Counted from the first letter of the stretch, positions 25,843-36,879 are shown. The stretch is DNA of 64,000 nucleotides from an uncultured Bacillaceae bacterium (GCA_947497585.1 CANMHG010000001.1:372001-436000); one strand, 5' to 3'. Notes: generated from the letters alone by a model not told the origin. A program made the numbers and translations.

Positions 25843-28253
25843 GTGTTGCTTCAGTCATAGTAGATGTTCCTGCCAAACAAACTGATCGCGCTTTTGACTA
25901 TGCAATACCTGAAAAATGGACAAAGGTTATTCAACCTGGAATGAGAGTAGTGGTACCTTTTGGGCCACGGAAAGTACAAGGGTTTGTTATTGAAATAAAA
26001 ACTGAATCAGAATTTACTAAACTTAAAAATATCCAATCAATTCTTGATATCTCCCCTGTCCTTAACGAGGAACTATTAGATATAGGATTTTGGCTAACTA
26101 AAACGACCCTTTGTTACACAATATCAGCCTTTCAGGCAATGTTACCTGCAGCTTTAAAGGCTAAATATGAAAAAGAAATCGTTATATCGGACCACAACAA
26201 ACAAAAGGAATTAACTAGCGAAATCCAATCCTATTTTCAAAATCGAAGTGTTGTGTTGTGGGAAGAGATTGAAAAGTCGGATGATGTACAGCTTTTTCAA
26301 AAAGAAATCCAAAGGGGACTGCTAGAAGTTAGCTATAAAGTTAAAGACAGAGCAAATAAGAAGTTGATTCGACAGGTGGAACCTGCTGTTTCCAAGGACG
26401 AAATGATGATATATGTGGATGGGTTGCCTAAAAATGCAGTCAAGCAAATGGAACTCGTCAACCATTTTATTTCCAATCCAAAACCGATTTCCGCAAAAGA
26501 ACTTTTACAAATCATTACTACGACAGACTCTTCCATAAAAACGCTGGTTAGCAAGGGGATATTAAAAGAGACAAAACTAGAGGTTTATCGTGACCCATTT
26601 GAAGATAAGTATTTTAAGCGAACCTCTCCATTTGAGCTTTCCCAAGAACAAGAGACTGCAATTAAACCAATTTTAGATTGTGTAGAAGCAGAAAAACATG
26701 ATGTATTTCTTATGTATGGTGTAACCGGAAGTGGTAAGACGGAAGTTTATCTACAAGCAATTGATGCCGTTCTAAAAAACGGGAAGGAAGCTATTGTTCT
26801 AGTACCTGAGATTTCCTTAACGCCACAAATGGTCAATCGTTTTAAAGGTAGATTCGGTTCACAAGTTGCAGTATTGCATAGTGGACTTTCTGCCGGAGAA
26901 AAATATGACGAATGGCGTAAAATACATAGAAAAGAAGTTAAATTAGTCGTCGGGGCAAGGTCGGCTATATTCGCACCTTTTGAGAATCTAGGAATTATTA
27001 TAATCGATGAAGAGCATGAGAGTAGCTATAAGCAGGAAGATAATCCGCGATATCATGCAAGGGATGTAGCTATATATCGTGGGAAGTATCATAACTGTCC
27101 AATAGTACTAGGAAGTGCTACGCCAACTCTAGAATCATTCGCTCGAGCCTCTAAACAGGTATACAAACTTTTAACCTTGAGGAAGAGAATGAATGAGCGT
27201 GATTTACCAGCGGTTGAAGTCATTGATATGAGAGAAGAATTAAGGAATGGAAATCGTTCAATGTTTTCAGGTCTCTTATATGAGAAACTTCAAGAAAAGT
27301 TAGAGAACGGGGAGCAAATTGTTCTATTTCTCAATAAAAGAGGGTATTCATCTTTTGTAATGTGTAGAGACTGTGGCTATGTGATGAATTGTCCTCACTG
27401 TGATATTTCACTAACCTATCATCGTTCAAGTCAACGATTGAAGTGTCATTATTGTGGTTTTGAAGAACCATTACCTAAAGAGTGTCCGGAATGTAATAGT
27501 GAATACATTCGTTTTTTTGGGACTGGTACACAAAAGGTCGAAGAAGAATTATCAAAAATCCTACCGGAAGCAAGGGTAATAAGAATGGATGTTGATACGA
27601 CAAGTCGAAAAGGCTCTCATGAGAAGCTTTTGACCGAATTTGGAGAGGGCCGAGCGGATATCTTATTAGGAACTCAAATGATAGCGAAGGGTTTAGATTT
27701 TCCTAATGTAACGCTTGTTGGGGTATTAACAGCGGATACGATGCTACATCTTCCAGATTTTCGGGCTGCTGAAAAAACCTTTCAATTATTAACCCAAGTT
27801 AGCGGTAGAGCAGGGCGTCATGATCTTCCAGGTGAGGTAATCATTCAAACTTATACACCCGAGCATTATAGTATTACATTAGCCAGTCAGCATGACTTTG
27901 ACCAATTTTATCTAAATGAGATGATGGTACGAAAATCGCATGCATATCCGCCGTTTTATTACTTAACATTAGTAACCGTTTCACATCAGGAGCTAACTAA
28001 AGTAGTCTCAATCACTGAGAAGATAACTTCATTTTTACGAATGCAACTTTCTGAATCAGCCATTATTTTAGGGCCGGTAGCATCCCCTATCCCTCGTATC
28101 AATGATAGATATCGATACCAGTGCATGATAAAATATAAGCATGAACCAAATCTTACCATTGCATTAAAAACAGTGGTCGAAAGATACCAACAGGAAATAT
28201 CTCAAAATCAATTAACATTATCTATTGATTTAAATCCTTACATGTTAATGTAA
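25839..28253 (+). CDS. priA: Primosomal protein N' (replication restart helicase)
   Basis: Reloads the replisome at collapsed forks. 804 residues: N-terminal 3'-end-binding domain, winged-helix region, SF2 helicase with Walker A GVTGSGKTEVY (about 287-297) and DEEH Walker B (about 390), a zinc-binding insert with paired CxxC motifs (CRDCGYVMNCPHC, CHYCGF, CPEC), and the second helicase lobe with SGRAGR. ATGA overlap with coaBC, followed 42 bases later by def. Confidence 0.97.
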   Translation: MSVASVIVDVPAKQTDRAFDYAIPEKWTKVIQPGMRVVVPFGPRKVQGFVIEIKTESEFTKLKNIQSILDISPVLNEELLDIGFWLTKTTLCYTISAFQAMLPAALKAKYEKEIVISDHNKQKELTSEIQSYFQNRSVVLWEEIEKSDDVQLFQKEIQRGLLEVSYKVKDRANKKLIRQVEPAVSKDEMMIYVDGLPKNAVKQMELVNHFISNPKPISAKELLQIITTTDSSIKTLVSKGILKETKLEVYRDPFEDKYFKRTSPFELSQEQETAIKPILDCVEAEKHDVFLMYGVTGSGKTEVYLQAIDAVLKNGKEAIVLVPEISLTPQMVNRFKGRFGSQVAVLHSGLSAGEKYDEWRKIHRKEVKLVVGARSAIFAPFENLGIIIIDEEHESSYKQEDNPRYHARDVAIYRGKYHNCPIVLGSATPTLESFARASKQVYKLLTLRKRMNERDLPAVEVIDMREELRNGNRSMFSGLLYEKLQEKLENGEQIVLFLNKRGYSSFVMCRDCGYVMNCPHCDISLTYHRSSQRLKCHYCGFEEPLPKECPECNSEYIRFFGTGTQKVEEELSKILPEARVIRMDVDTTSRKGSHEKLLTEFGEGRADILLGTQMIAKGLDFPNVTLVGVLTADTMLHLPDFRAAEKTFQLLTQVSGRAGRHDLPGEVIIQTYTPEHYSITLASQHDFDQFYLNEMMVRKSHAYPPFYYLTLVTVSHQELTKVVSITEKITSFLRMQLSESAIILGPVASPIPRINDRYRYQCMIKYKHEPNLTIALKTVVERYQQEISQNQLTLSIDLNPYMLM

Positions 28254-28295
28254 TGAAACATACCTAATAAAGACATACTTTGTGGAGGAAATAGA

Positions 28296-28769
28296 TTGTC
28301 AGTACTGAAAATAGTAGAATATCCAAATGATATTTTAGAAACAAAATGTAAACAGGTTACATCCTTTGATAGTGACCTTATAAAACTTCTAGATTCTATG
28401 CATGAGATAATGATTGAGGCTGATGGAGTAGGATTAGCAGCACCTCAAGTTGGCATTGATAAACAAATCGCAATTGTAGAAATTGATGATGAACATGGTC
28501 GGATTGACCTAGTTAATCCTGTCATTCTAGAGATGAAGGGAGAACAAATTGGTCCAGAAGGCTGTTTAAGTTTTCCGGGCCTTTTTGGCGAGGTAAAACG
28601 TGCTGATTATGTAAAAATAAAAGCACAAGACCACCGTGGACAAACCTTTATTCTTGAAGCAGAAGGTTTTTTATCACGAGCGTTACAGCACGAAATAGAT
28701 CACTTGAATGGAGTATTATTTACATCAAAGGTCACCCGATACTATGATGAAGGTGAACTTGAAGGGTAG
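28296..28769 (+). CDS. def: Peptide deformylase
   Basis: Removes the formyl group from nascent proteins. 157 residues with the three family motifs: GVGLAAPQVG, EGCLSFPG (metal cysteine) and QHEIDHLNG (two metal histidines and catalytic glutamate). It starts with TTG 28296 behind a good GGAGG site (28284-28288); no nearby ATG in frame fits better. Directly followed by fmt, which adds the formyl group to initiator tRNA. Confidence 0.96.
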   Translation: MSVLKIVEYPNDILETKCKQVTSFDSDLIKLLDSMHEIMIEADGVGLAAPQVGIDKQIAIVEIDDEHGRIDLVNPVILEMKGEQIGPEGCLSFPGLFGEVKRADYVKIKAQDHRGQTFILEAEGFLSRALQHEIDHLNGVLFTSKVTRYYDEGELEG

Positions 28770-28781
28770 GTTATTGTTAGA

Positions 28782-29732
28782 ATGGAAAAAATTATTTTTA
28801 TGGGTACACCTGATTTTTCAGTACCAGTCTTACGACAATTAATTGATGACGGATATGAAGTTGTTGCAGTTGTTACACAACCAGACCGTCCCGTTGGAAG
28901 AAAACGTGTATTGACTCCACCACCTGTGAAAGTGGAAGCAGAAAAACATGGCATTCCTGTACTTCAGCCAAATAAAATCCGTGAAGCAGAAGAGATAAAA
29001 AAAGTGTTAGATTATAAGCCGGATTTAATAGTAACTGCAGCATTTGGCCAAATTCTACCTAATGAGATACTTGATACTCCTAAACATGGCTGTATTAATG
29101 TACACGCATCATTACTGCCGGAACTTAGAGGTGGTGCACCGATTCATTATTCAATTATCCAAGGTAAAGAAAAGACAGGTATTACAATCATGTACATGGT
29201 AGAAAAGTTAGATGCAGGTGATATTTTAACTCAGGTAGAGGTACCGATTGACGAAAAAGATAATGTAGGGTCTTTACATGATAAGCTTAGTGTTGCAGGA
29301 TCGAAACTTCTTTCAGAAACCATTCCTTTGTTGTTAGCAAATAAAATAACACCTATTAAGCAAGATGATGAAAAGGCTACTTTTGCATACAATATCAAAC
29401 GAGAACAGGAAATTATTGATTGGAATAAAGCAGGAGTGGATATCTATAATCACATCCGTGGCTTAAATCCTTGGCCAGTTGCTTATACAACTTTTAGAGG
29501 AGATGTTATAAAAATATGGGCAGGGGAGAAAGTAGAATATAACAAAGAAAAATTGTCACCTGGTTCCATTGTAGAAATTAACGAAGATGGTTTCATTGTG
29601 AGTACAGGTAGTGAATTAGGTATTAAAATTACCGAACTTCAACCAGCAGGTAAAAAACGGATGCCGACAAAACAGTTTTTACAGGGAAATCAACTCGAAA
29701 TTGGTGAAAAGTTAGGCGGTCAAGATGAATAA
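28782..29732 (+). CDS. fmt: Methionyl-tRNA formyltransferase
   Basis: Formylates Met-tRNAfMet using 10-formyl-tetrahydrofolate. 316 residues: an N-terminal formyltransferase domain with the catalytic [14 protein letters not shown] segment (about 109-122), and a C-terminal OB-like tRNA-binding domain (about 205-316). It overlaps rsmB by eight bases. Confidence 0.97.
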   Translation: MEKIIFMGTPDFSVPVLRQLIDDGYEVVAVVTQPDRPVGRKRVLTPPPVKVEAEKHGIPVLQPNKIREAEEIKKVLDYKPDLIVTAAFGQILPNEILDTPKHGCINVHASLLPELRGGAPIHYSIIQGKEKTGITIMYMVEKLDAGDILTQVEVPIDEKDNVGSLHDKLSVAGSKLLSETIPLLLANKITPIKQDDEKATFAYNIKREQEIIDWNKAGVDIYNHIRGLNPWPVAYTTFRGDVIKIWAGEKVEYNKEKLSPGSIVEINEDGFIVSTGSELGIKITELQPAGKKRMPTKQFLQGNQLEIGEKLGGQDE

Positions 29733-31068
29733 GGGAAATGTACGCGAAGCAGCATTGGAGATTCTACTATCAATCGAGAAAAATCAGGCATATAGTAATC
29801 TTCTTTTGAACAAAATGATTGAAAAAAACAGCATTAAAGGAAAAGACATTGGTTTATTAACAGAAATCGTCTATGGTACTATTCAAAGGCGTGATGTTTT
29901 GGATTATTACTTAGCTCCGTTTATAAAAAAACAAAAGAAACTGGAATTGTGGGTAACTGTCCTATTAAGACTATCAGTATATCAAATGACCTTTTTAGAT
30001 AGGGTTCCAGACAGGGCAATCTTTTTCGAGGCGGTAGAGATTGCTAAGAGAAGAGGACATAAAGGAATCTCATCAATGGTAAATGGGGTATTACGTTCCT
30101 TACAACGAGAAGGTGCTCCCTCAATTAAAGAAATTGCTGATCCGGTTAAACGTCTTGCTATCGAAACAAGTCATCCAGAGTGGCTTGTCAAAAGATGGGT
30201 TGAACAGATGGGGTACGAAGAAGCAAAAAAAATGTGTGAGATAAACCTTATTCCTCCTATTCAAACAGCTCGTGTTAACATCTCTAGAACGACTATTGAA
30301 GAAGTTTTAACGATGTTGCGGGAAGAAGGTTTCGATGTTGAAAGAGGAGACCTCTCTTTGGATAGTGTCAAAACAAATGGAGGGAATCTAGTTTCTTCTA
30401 ATGCTTTTAAAGAAGGTTATATTACTATACAGGATGAAAGCTCAATGTTGGTAGCACGTGCTTTAGATGTAGAGCATAATCATCAAGTACTGGACAGTTG
30501 TGCGGCACCAGGAGGGAAAACAACACATATTGCTGAATTACTAAAGAATAGCGGACAAGTTATATCTTTAGATCTTCACGAGCATAAGGTAAAACTAATT
30601 AACGAACAGGTTAGTCGTTTAAACTTAACAAATGTTAAGACTCTTGCCATGGATAGTAGGAAGGTAGAAGGTCAATTTGAAAGAGAATCCTTTGATCGAA
30701 TTTTAGTTGATGCACCATGTTCAGGGTTTGGTGTAATTAGAAGAAAGCCTGATATAAAATTTGCTAAAAAGGAAACCGATATTGAAAAGCTAGCATCTAT
30801 TCAGTTATCCATTTTGCAAGCTGTTTCACCCCTTCTAAAGAAAGGTGGTATACTTGTCTATAGTACTTGTACAATTGACAAAGAAGAAAATACAGAGATT
30901 ATTGATAAGTTTCTTTCTGAAAATCCAGATTTTGAGAAAGATTGTACATTAAACGATAGACTCCCTACTAGAGTTCACCCATATATTAAGGATGGTCAAT
31001 TGCAGATTTATCCTCAATACTTTGAAACGGACGGATTCTATATTGCAAGTCTAAGAAAGCAGGTGTAA
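29725..31068 (+). CDS. rsmB: 16S rRNA (cytosine-967-C5)-methyltransferase
   Basis: SAM-dependent rRNA methyltransferase (Sun/RsmB). 447 residues: a NusB-like N-terminal RNA-binding domain (about 1-130), then the methyltransferase fold with SAM loop [16 protein letters not shown] (about 258-273), the DAPCSGFG motif holding one catalytic cysteine, and [14 protein letters not shown] with the second. Confidence 0.95.
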   Translation: MNKGNVREAALEILLSIEKNQAYSNLLLNKMIEKNSIKGKDIGLLTEIVYGTIQRRDVLDYYLAPFIKKQKKLELWVTVLLRLSVYQMTFLDRVPDRAIFFEAVEIAKRRGHKGISSMVNGVLRSLQREGAPSIKEIADPVKRLAIETSHPEWLVKRWVEQMGYEEAKKMCEINLIPPIQTARVNISRTTIEEVLTMLREEGFDVERGDLSLDSVKTNGGNLVSSNAFKEGYITIQDESSMLVARALDVEHNHQVLDSCAAPGGKTTHIAELLKNSGQVISLDLHEHKVKLINEQVSRLNLTNVKTLAMDSRKVEGQFERESFDRILVDAPCSGFGVIRRKPDIKFAKKETDIEKLASIQLSILQAVSPLLKKGGILVYSTCTIDKEENTEIIDKFLSENPDFEKDCTLNDRLPTRVHPYIKDGQLQIYPQYFETDGFYIASLRKQV

Positions 31069-31073
31069 CGTTC

Positions 31074-32168
31074 ATGGAAGACGTTAAGACATCCCAGAAA
31101 AACATTATTGAAAATAAAAATACAAAGAAATCGATATATTCTCTTATGTTAGAGGATATGCAAATATGGTTAGGAGAAATAGGAGAGAAGCCTTTTAGAG
31201 CAACTCAAATATTTGAATGGCTGTATTCAAAACGAGTAACATCATTTGAAGAGATGACAAATCTATCAAAGAATCTTCGTGAAAATTTGGATAAATACTT
31301 TACCATAACACCCTTAAAAACAATTATTCAACAAACATCTTCTGATGGAACGATGAAATTTTTATTCGAACTTCATGATGGGTACTCAATTGAAACAGTA
31401 TTAATGAGACATCAATATGGGAATTCTGTCTGTGTCACTACTCAAGTAGGTTGTCGCATTGGTTGTACTTTCTGTGCATCAACCCTTGGTGGGTTAAAAA
31501 GGAATCTTGAAGCGGGTGAAATTGTTGCTCAGGTAGTTAAGGTTCAACAGGCTTTAGATGAACTAGATCAAAGAGTAAGTCATGTAGTTATTATGGGTAT
31601 TGGTGAACCTTTTGATAATTATGATGAGATGTTATCATTTTTAAAAATTATCAACCATGATAAGGGTTTAAATATTGGAGCAAGGCATATTACTGTATCA
31701 ACTAGTGGAATTATCCCGAAAATCTATAAGTTTGCAGATGAAAATCTTCAAATTAATTTCGCCATTTCCCTGCACGCTCCAAATACTGAAATTAGAAGCC
31801 GTCTAATGCCTATCAATAAAGCATACAAGCTACCAGACTTGATGGATTCGGTACAATACTACATTGAAAAGACCGGGAGACGAATTAGCTTTGAATATGG
31901 TTTATTTGGTGGGGTTAATGATCAAGTTGAACATGCTGAAGAGTTAGCTCAATTACTTAAAGGCGTAAAATGTCATGTTAACTTAATACCTGTAAACTAT
32001 GTACCTGAACGTGACTATGTACGTACACCTAAAGAACAAATTTTTGCTTTTGAAAAAGTATTAAAGAAACGTGGCATAAACGTTACAATTAGACGTGAAC
32101 AAGGCCATGACATAGACGCTGCATGTGGGCAGTTACGCGCAAAGGAGCGTAAAGAGGAGACGAGGTGA
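31074..32168 (+). CDS. rlmN: Dual-specificity 23S rRNA A2503 / tRNA A37 C2-methyltransferase
   Basis: Radical-SAM enzyme that methylates C2 of adenosine 2503 in 23S rRNA and, in the family, A37 in tRNAs. 364 residues. Radical-SAM cluster cysteines at 127, 131 and 134 (CRIGCTFC), and the methylated-intermediate cysteine C351 in the C-terminal [10 protein letters not shown]. No Cfr-like features were noted; length and context fit RlmN. It is five bases after rsmB. Confidence 0.95.
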   Translation: MEDVKTSQKNIIENKNTKKSIYSLMLEDMQIWLGEIGEKPFRATQIFEWLYSKRVTSFEEMTNLSKNLRENLDKYFTITPLKTIIQQTSSDGTMKFLFELHDGYSIETVLMRHQYGNSVCVTTQVGCRIGCTFCASTLGGLKRNLEAGEIVAQVVKVQQALDELDQRVSHVVIMGIGEPFDNYDEMLSFLKIINHDKGLNIGARHITVSTSGIIPKIYKFADENLQINFAISLHAPNTEIRSRLMPINKAYKLPDLMDSVQYYIEKTGRRISFEYGLFGGVNDQVEHAEELAQLLKGVKCHVNLIPVNYVPERDYVRTPKEQIFAFEKVLKKRGINVTIRREQGHDIDAACGQLRAKERKEETR

Positions 32169-32173
32169 CTTAA

Positions 32174-32926
32174 GTGAAATCGTTTTTTTTAACAGACCGG
32201 GGAAAAGTCAGACAGCATAACGAAGATAGTTGTGGCGTTTTTACAAATAAGGATGGTGATTTATTAGCTATTGTTGCGGATGGCATGGGGGGCCACCGTG
32301 CAGGTGATGTAGCTAGTCAAATGACCATCTCAACCCTTATGGAACTATGGGAGGAATCTAGTGCAATCGATTCTCCAGAAATTGCAGAGCAATGGTTACA
32401 ACAGCATATCCTTCATGTTAATACGATTCTCTATAATCATTCACAAATGAATAGTGAATGCCAAGGGATGGGGACAACCTTTGTTGGAGCAATCTGTACT
32501 CCCAAATTTTCAACAATTGGTCATATAGGTGATAGTCGATGCTACATTTTGAATGAAACTGGTTTTAAACAAATAACTGATGATCATTCATTAGTGGGGG
32601 AATTAGTAAGATTAGGACAAATTTCAAAGGAAGATGCTGAGTATCATCCTAGAAAAAATGTAGTATTACGTGCATTAGGTACTGAAGTAAGTGTTGAGAT
32701 GGACAAGAAGACGATTATCTTAGAAGATGATGACTATCTATTATTGTGTTCAGATGGGCTGTCTAATAAAGTACCTGATGAAGTGTTGAAAGATATATTA
32801 TCTCAATCAGAATCCCTAGATAAAAAAGCAGAAACACTTATTTCTTTAGCAAACGAGAACGGTGGGGAAGACAATATTACATTAGTGATTGTTCAGTACT
32901 CGTCTGAAAGTGAAGTAGGTGAATAA
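32174..32926 (+). CDS. prpC: PP2C-family Ser/Thr protein phosphatase PrpC
   Basis: Reverses PrkC phosphorylation. 250 residues with the PPM metal motifs: RQHNEDS near the N terminus, VADGMGGH (about 37-44), GDSRCY and the late GGEDNITLV. Paired with prkC, one base downstream. It begins with GTG (32174). Confidence 0.96.
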   Translation: MKSFFLTDRGKVRQHNEDSCGVFTNKDGDLLAIVADGMGGHRAGDVASQMTISTLMELWEESSAIDSPEIAEQWLQQHILHVNTILYNHSQMNSECQGMGTTFVGAICTPKFSTIGHIGDSRCYILNETGFKQITDDHSLVGELVRLGQISKEDAEYHPRKNVVLRALGTEVSVEMDKKTIILEDDDYLLLCSDGLSNKVPDEVLKDILSQSESLDKKAETLISLANENGGEDNITLVIVQYSSESEVGE

Positions 32927-32927
32927 T

Positions 32928-34877
32928 ATGCTCATCGGTAGACGGTTAAGTGGACGATATAAAATTCTTGAGGTTATCGGTGGGGGAGGAATGGCCAACG
33001 TCTATCTAGCAAGGGACGTCATCCTTGAGAGGGATGTTGCCATTAAAATTCTACGTTTAGATTTTTCAAATGATGAAGAATTCATTAAAAGATTTAGACG
33101 TGAAGCACATGCTGCTACAAGTCTTGCCCATCCTAACATTGTTAGTATATTCGATGTAGGAGAAGAGGACGATATTTATTACATCGTAATGGAATATGTG
33201 GCCGGTCAAACATTAAAGCAGTACATACAGCAACATGCACCTTTACACCCTAGAGAAGTAATAAATATTATGGAACAGTTGACATCCGCTATTTCACATG
33301 CCCATCACAACAGAATTGTTCATCGAGATATCAAACCACAAAATATCTTAATTGATCATGATGGAACGGTAAAAGTAACTGATTTTGGAATAGCTGTAGC
33401 CTTTAGTTCAACAACTATTACTCAAACAAATTCTGTTCTCGGTTCAGTTCATTATTTATCACCAGAACAAGCAAGAGGTGGAATGGCAACTAGTAAATCC
33501 GATTTATATTCTCTAGGTATTGTAATGTTTGAATTACTTACAGGAAGAGTACCATTTTCAGGTGAATCAGCCGTATCAATAGCACTTAAACATCTTCAAA
33601 CTGAAACTCCATCACCAAAAAGGTGGAACCAGGCAATTCCTCAGAGCATTGAAAATATTATCTTGAAGGCAACTGCAAAGGATCCTTTTTACCGATATAC
33701 ATCTGCAGAGGAAATGGAAGAGGATATACTGTCGGCACTTGAGCCTAATAGATTAAACGAGCCTAAATTTATGATTCCTGAAGATGGGGAAGAAATTACG
33801 AAGGCTATTCCGATAATAACGGATCAACATTTTTCACACAAAGATGATACGATCGTACGTAAACCAGAAAGTCAAAATCAGGTAAATAAGGATGTCGAGA
33901 AACCTAAGAAACGAAATAAAGTTGCCTTGTTTATTATAACGACATTCTTAGTATTAATAGCAGCAGGAGTAGCAGCTATAACCATTATTCCATCTTTAAT
34001 GTTACCAAAGGATATAGACGTGCCTGACGTAGTGAATTTACCATATGATGAAGCTGAAGAAATACTTAAAGCTGCTGGCTTTAAAATTGGTGAGCCGATA
34101 AAACAGATTCATGAGGAAATTGCAGAAGGTTTTGTTATCAGGACAAATCCAGGTGCAAATGAGACTGTAAAAGAGGGACAAACTGTTACAATCTATGAAA
34201 GTACTGGAAAAGAAAAAGAAGAGTTTGAAGACTACACTGGAAAACTTTTTGAAGATATCTTACTTGTATTAAATGATTATAAAAGTGTTTCTCCTAATTA
34301 TATTTACGATGAGAGTGAACCGGGTACCATTTTGGATCAATCGATAGCTAAAGGTGAACTAGTCATTCCAAGTGAAACGGAAGTTGTGTTCGAAGTTAGT
34401 CAAGGTCCTAAGCCGATCGTTTTAGAGGATTTAACAGGTTGGAATCAAAAATCAGTTAACTCCTATATTGCAAATAATGAACTTAGAGAAGAACCTAAAC
34501 AGGAATTTAATGACACAGTTCCTGAAGGAAGTGTAATCTCTCACACTCCTCCAGCTGGTTCCAAGCTCAAAAAAGGAGATAAAATTGAAATTATTTATTC
34601 TCTTGGAGCGGAAGAAAAATTACCTAAGACCGTTATTGAAACGATTGAAATTCCATATGAACCAGCAATTGAAGGTGAAGTTTTAAATGTTAAAATTTAC
34701 GTCGAAGATGCTGAACATTCAATTACAGAGCTTTATTTACCTCCATTCGATATTGTTTCACAGACCAGTAGGGATATTGAATTTGTAATAGCACCTGGTA
34801 AAAAGGCTAGGTATTTAATTCATATTAACGATAAGTATTTTGATGGTGGAGAGATTCCTTATCCAGAAGAAGAGTAA
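32928..34877 (+). CDS. prkC: PASTA-domain Ser/Thr protein kinase PrkC
   Basis: Membrane kinase whose extracellular PASTA repeats sense muropeptides and lipid II; in B. subtilis it triggers spore germination and cell-wall control. 649 residues. Kinase domain: glycine loop IGGGGMANVY, K40 in VAIK, HRDIKPQN and DFG, followed by the activation loop with Thr-rich SSTTITQTNS. One transmembrane helix (about 336-360) follows a basic stretch. Three PASTA repeats follow (about 364-430, 431-502 and 503-570), then a C-terminal Ig-like tail. I start at ATG 32928 by similarity to known PrkC; a GTG at 32919 in frame overlaps prpC. Confidence 0.96.
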   Translation: MLIGRRLSGRYKILEVIGGGGMANVYLARDVILERDVAIKILRLDFSNDEEFIKRFRREAHAATSLAHPNIVSIFDVGEEDDIYYIVMEYVAGQTLKQYIQQHAPLHPREVINIMEQLTSAISHAHHNRIVHRDIKPQNILIDHDGTVKVTDFGIAVAFSSTTITQTNSVLGSVHYLSPEQARGGMATSKSDLYSLGIVMFELLTGRVPFSGESAVSIALKHLQTETPSPKRWNQAIPQSIENIILKATAKDPFYRYTSAEEMEEDILSALEPNRLNEPKFMIPEDGEEITKAIPIITDQHFSHKDDTIVRKPESQNQVNKDVEKPKKRNKVALFIITTFLVLIAAGVAAITIIPSLMLPKDIDVPDVVNLPYDEAEEILKAAGFKIGEPIKQIHEEIAEGFVIRTNPGANETVKEGQTVTIYESTGKEKEEFEDYTGKLFEDILLVLNDYKSVSPNYIYDESEPGTILDQSIAKGELVIPSETEVVFEVSQGPKPIVLEDLTGWNQKSVNSYIANNELREEPKQEFNDTVPEGSVISHTPPAGSKLKKGDKIEIIYSLGAEEKLPKTVIETIEIPYEPAIEGEVLNVKIYVEDAEHSITELYLPPFDIVSQTSRDIEFVIAPGKKARYLIHINDKYFDGGEIPYPEEE

Positions 34878-34898
34878 GGAATAACAAGGAGTGAAAAT

Positions 34899-35783
34899 AT
34901 GCCAGAAGGCAAAATCATTAAGGCGCTAAGCGGATTTTATTATGTGCTAGATGAGAATGATCAAATTACACAGTGCCGAGGTAGGGGTGTTTTTAGGAAA
35001 AATAAAATAACCCCCCTTGTTGGTGATCATGTAGTATTTCAGGCTGAAAATGAAACGGATGGATATATTTTAGAAGTCCTAGAGCGTAAAAATGAGCTAA
35101 TTAGACCACCAATAGCAAATGTAGATCAAGCTATTCTCGTTTTTTCTGCAGTTGAACCAGATTTTTCAACCGTACTTCTCGATCGCTTCTTAGTGTTAAT
35201 AGAAGCCAATGATATTGAACCTATTATTTGTATTAGTAAGATGGATTTAACGAACCAAAAAGTTAAACAACAAATAGAAGAAAGCGCAAAGGATTATGAA
35301 GCAATTGGTTATAAAGTAATTTTAACCTCTACTATAGAAGACCTGGGTGTAGATGACCTTCTTCCTTTGGTGCAGAATCAAATTTCTGTATTTGCAGGTC
35401 AGTCAGGGGTTGGCAAATCCTCGCTACTTAATGTATTGCGTCCAGATCTAGAATTAAAAACAGATGATATTTCAACACATCTAGGCAGAGGGAAACATAC
35501 GACAAGACATGTTGAGTTAATAAAAGTTGGCTCTGGGCTTGTCGCTGATACCCCAGGTTTTAGTTCTCTGGAGTTCAATGAAATAGAATCAGATGAATTG
35601 TCCTATTGTTTTCCGGAAATTTATAAGGCGGGTTCGAATTGTAAATTTAGAGGGTGTTCACACACTTCTGAGCCAAAATGCGCAGTAATAACACTGGTTG
35701 AACAAGGAGAGATTAAGGATTATCGTTATGAGCATTATATTAGCTTCCTTGAAGAAATAAAAGATAGAAAGCCGAGGTACTAA
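34899..35783 (+). CDS. rsgA: Ribosome small-subunit assembly GTPase RsgA (CpgA)
   Basis: Circularly permuted GTPase that checks 30S maturation. 294 residues: N-terminal OB fold (about 1-65), then the G motifs in permuted order: G4 SKMD, G1 GQSGVGKSS and G3 DTPGF. A C-terminal zinc finger has [16 protein letters not shown]. The prpC-prkC-rsgA-rpe order matches B. subtilis, where CpgA is phosphorylated by PrkC. Confidence 0.96.
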   Translation: MPEGKIIKALSGFYYVLDENDQITQCRGRGVFRKNKITPLVGDHVVFQAENETDGYILEVLERKNELIRPPIANVDQAILVFSAVEPDFSTVLLDRFLVLIEANDIEPIICISKMDLTNQKVKQQIEESAKDYEAIGYKVILTSTIEDLGVDDLLPLVQNQISVFAGQSGVGKSSLLNVLRPDLELKTDDISTHLGRGKHTTRHVELIKVGSGLVADTPGFSSLEFNEIESDELSYCFPEIYKAGSNCKFRGCSHTSEPKCAVITLVEQGEIKDYRYEHYISFLEEIKDRKPRY

Positions 35784-35787
35784 GATT

Positions 35788-36429
35788 ATGGTAAAAATTG
35801 CTCCCTCCATTTTATCAGCAGATTTTGCAAAGTTAGGGCAAGAAATAAAAGACGTTGAGCTTGGAGGTGCAGACTACATTCATATTGACGTAATGGATGG
35901 ACACTTTGTACCTAACATTACAATCGGTCCCTTAATTGTGAATGCAGTTAGACCTATCACCCAGCTTCCGTTAGATGTTCACCTAATGATTGAAAATCCT
36001 GACCAGTACATTGAAGATTTTGCAAAAGCAGGAGCTGACTATATAACGGTGCATGTAGAAGCGTGCAAACACCTTCACCGTACTATTCAATTGATAAAGG
36101 GTCAAGGTGTAAAAGCAGGGGTCGTATTAAATCCAGCGACCCCTTTAGACTCGATTAAGCATGTGCTTCCTGATATTGATATGGTATTATTAATGACAGT
36201 AAATCCTGGCTTCGGAGGCCAAAAATTTATCTCATCAGTTATACCCAAGATAAAGGACCTTGCTCAAATGATTACTTCCCTCGGACTTCCCATTGAAATC
36301 GAAGTAGATGGTGGTGTAAATGAACAAACGGCCAAACTATGTATTGAAGCTGGAGCAACTGTTTTAGTTGCGGGATCAGCTGTGTTCAATCAAGAAGACC
36401 GAGCCCAGGCAATTTCAAAATTAAGATAA
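35788..36429 (+). CDS. rpe: Ribulose-phosphate 3-epimerase
   Basis: Interconverts ribulose-5-P and xylulose-5-P in the pentose phosphate pathway. 213 residues of TIM-barrel type: [13 protein letters not shown] start, metal-binding [20 protein letters not shown], and phosphate-binding EVDGGVN and VAGSAVF. It is four bases after rsgA. In B. subtilis thiN follows; here the next 450 bases have no such gene. Confidence 0.97.
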   Translation: MVKIAPSILSADFAKLGQEIKDVELGGADYIHIDVMDGHFVPNITIGPLIVNAVRPITQLPLDVHLMIENPDQYIEDFAKAGADYITVHVEACKHLHRTIQLIKGQGVKAGVVLNPATPLDSIKHVLPDIDMVLLMTVNPGFGGQKFISSVIPKIKDLAQMITSLGLPIEIEVDGGVNEQTAKLCIEAGATVLVAGSAVFNQEDRAQAISKLR

Positions 36430-36434
36430 AAAAA

Positions 36435-36484
36435 TTAGCCTTTCCTATTCCTGATAAAACAGGGTTAGGAAAGGCTTTTCTTTT
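36435..36484 (+). terminator. Intrinsic terminator after rpe
   Basis: Arms AGCCTTTCCT (36437-36446) and AGGAAAGGCT (36467-36476), extended inward by partial pairing, with a TTTTC-TTTT tail. Confidence 0.85.
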
Positions 36485-36537
36485 GAGACTATATAGTGAT
36501 GGTTGCTTTTTAATGTAATGTGAGAGAGTGGATTGGA

Positions 36538-36580
36538 GCGGAGGGCACTTGACTCCCGCGGAAAGCAAGTGCCCGCAGCG
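36538..36580 (+). repeat. GC-rich palindromic repeat, copy 4 (internal deletion derivative)
   Basis: 43 bp. The arms GGGCACTTG (36543-36551) and CAAGTGCCC (36566-36574) enclose GACTCC joined to CCGCGGAAAGC, which are the first and last modules of the full-length copies. The middle hairpin module is missing. It lies about 60 bases after the rpe terminator. Confidence 0.65.
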
Positions 36581-36584
36581 TAAA

Positions 36585-36879
36585 GGACGATCAAAATGAA
36601 AAGTGATAAAGTTAAGACCTTTTTTATTAAAAAATGTCATAATATAACGTTTAATAAACTATGTATTAAGTAACGAACTTATTATTTTTATTAGTGTACT
36701 TATTTATTTTAAAGAGGCATATTATTTTGATAAGGCATTATTAAAACGAGATTTTTTATTCAAGCACGAGGTACTCTTTTGAAAGAAATGAATATACTTA
36801 TAGTGACTCATGTTAATTAAAATGAATCCAAGAAAAAGAAAAAGAAAAAGAACGGGAACTTGTGTTGAGGAGGGAAACT
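36585..36879. other. Non-coding AT-rich stretch before spoVM
   Basis: No gene is seen. The stretch is AT-rich and ends with a hexamer run of AGAAAA units (36830-36851) in the spoVM leader. The promoter for spoVM (sigma-E type in B. subtilis) must lie here, but no match with correct spacing was convincing. Confidence 0.5.

Noticed and set aside
36716..36742. Sigma-E-like promoter for spoVM (GCATATT then CATTATT), and a second one near 36788
   Set aside because: Both have only about 12 bases between the boxes, shorter than expected for sigma-E, and the -10 matches are poor.
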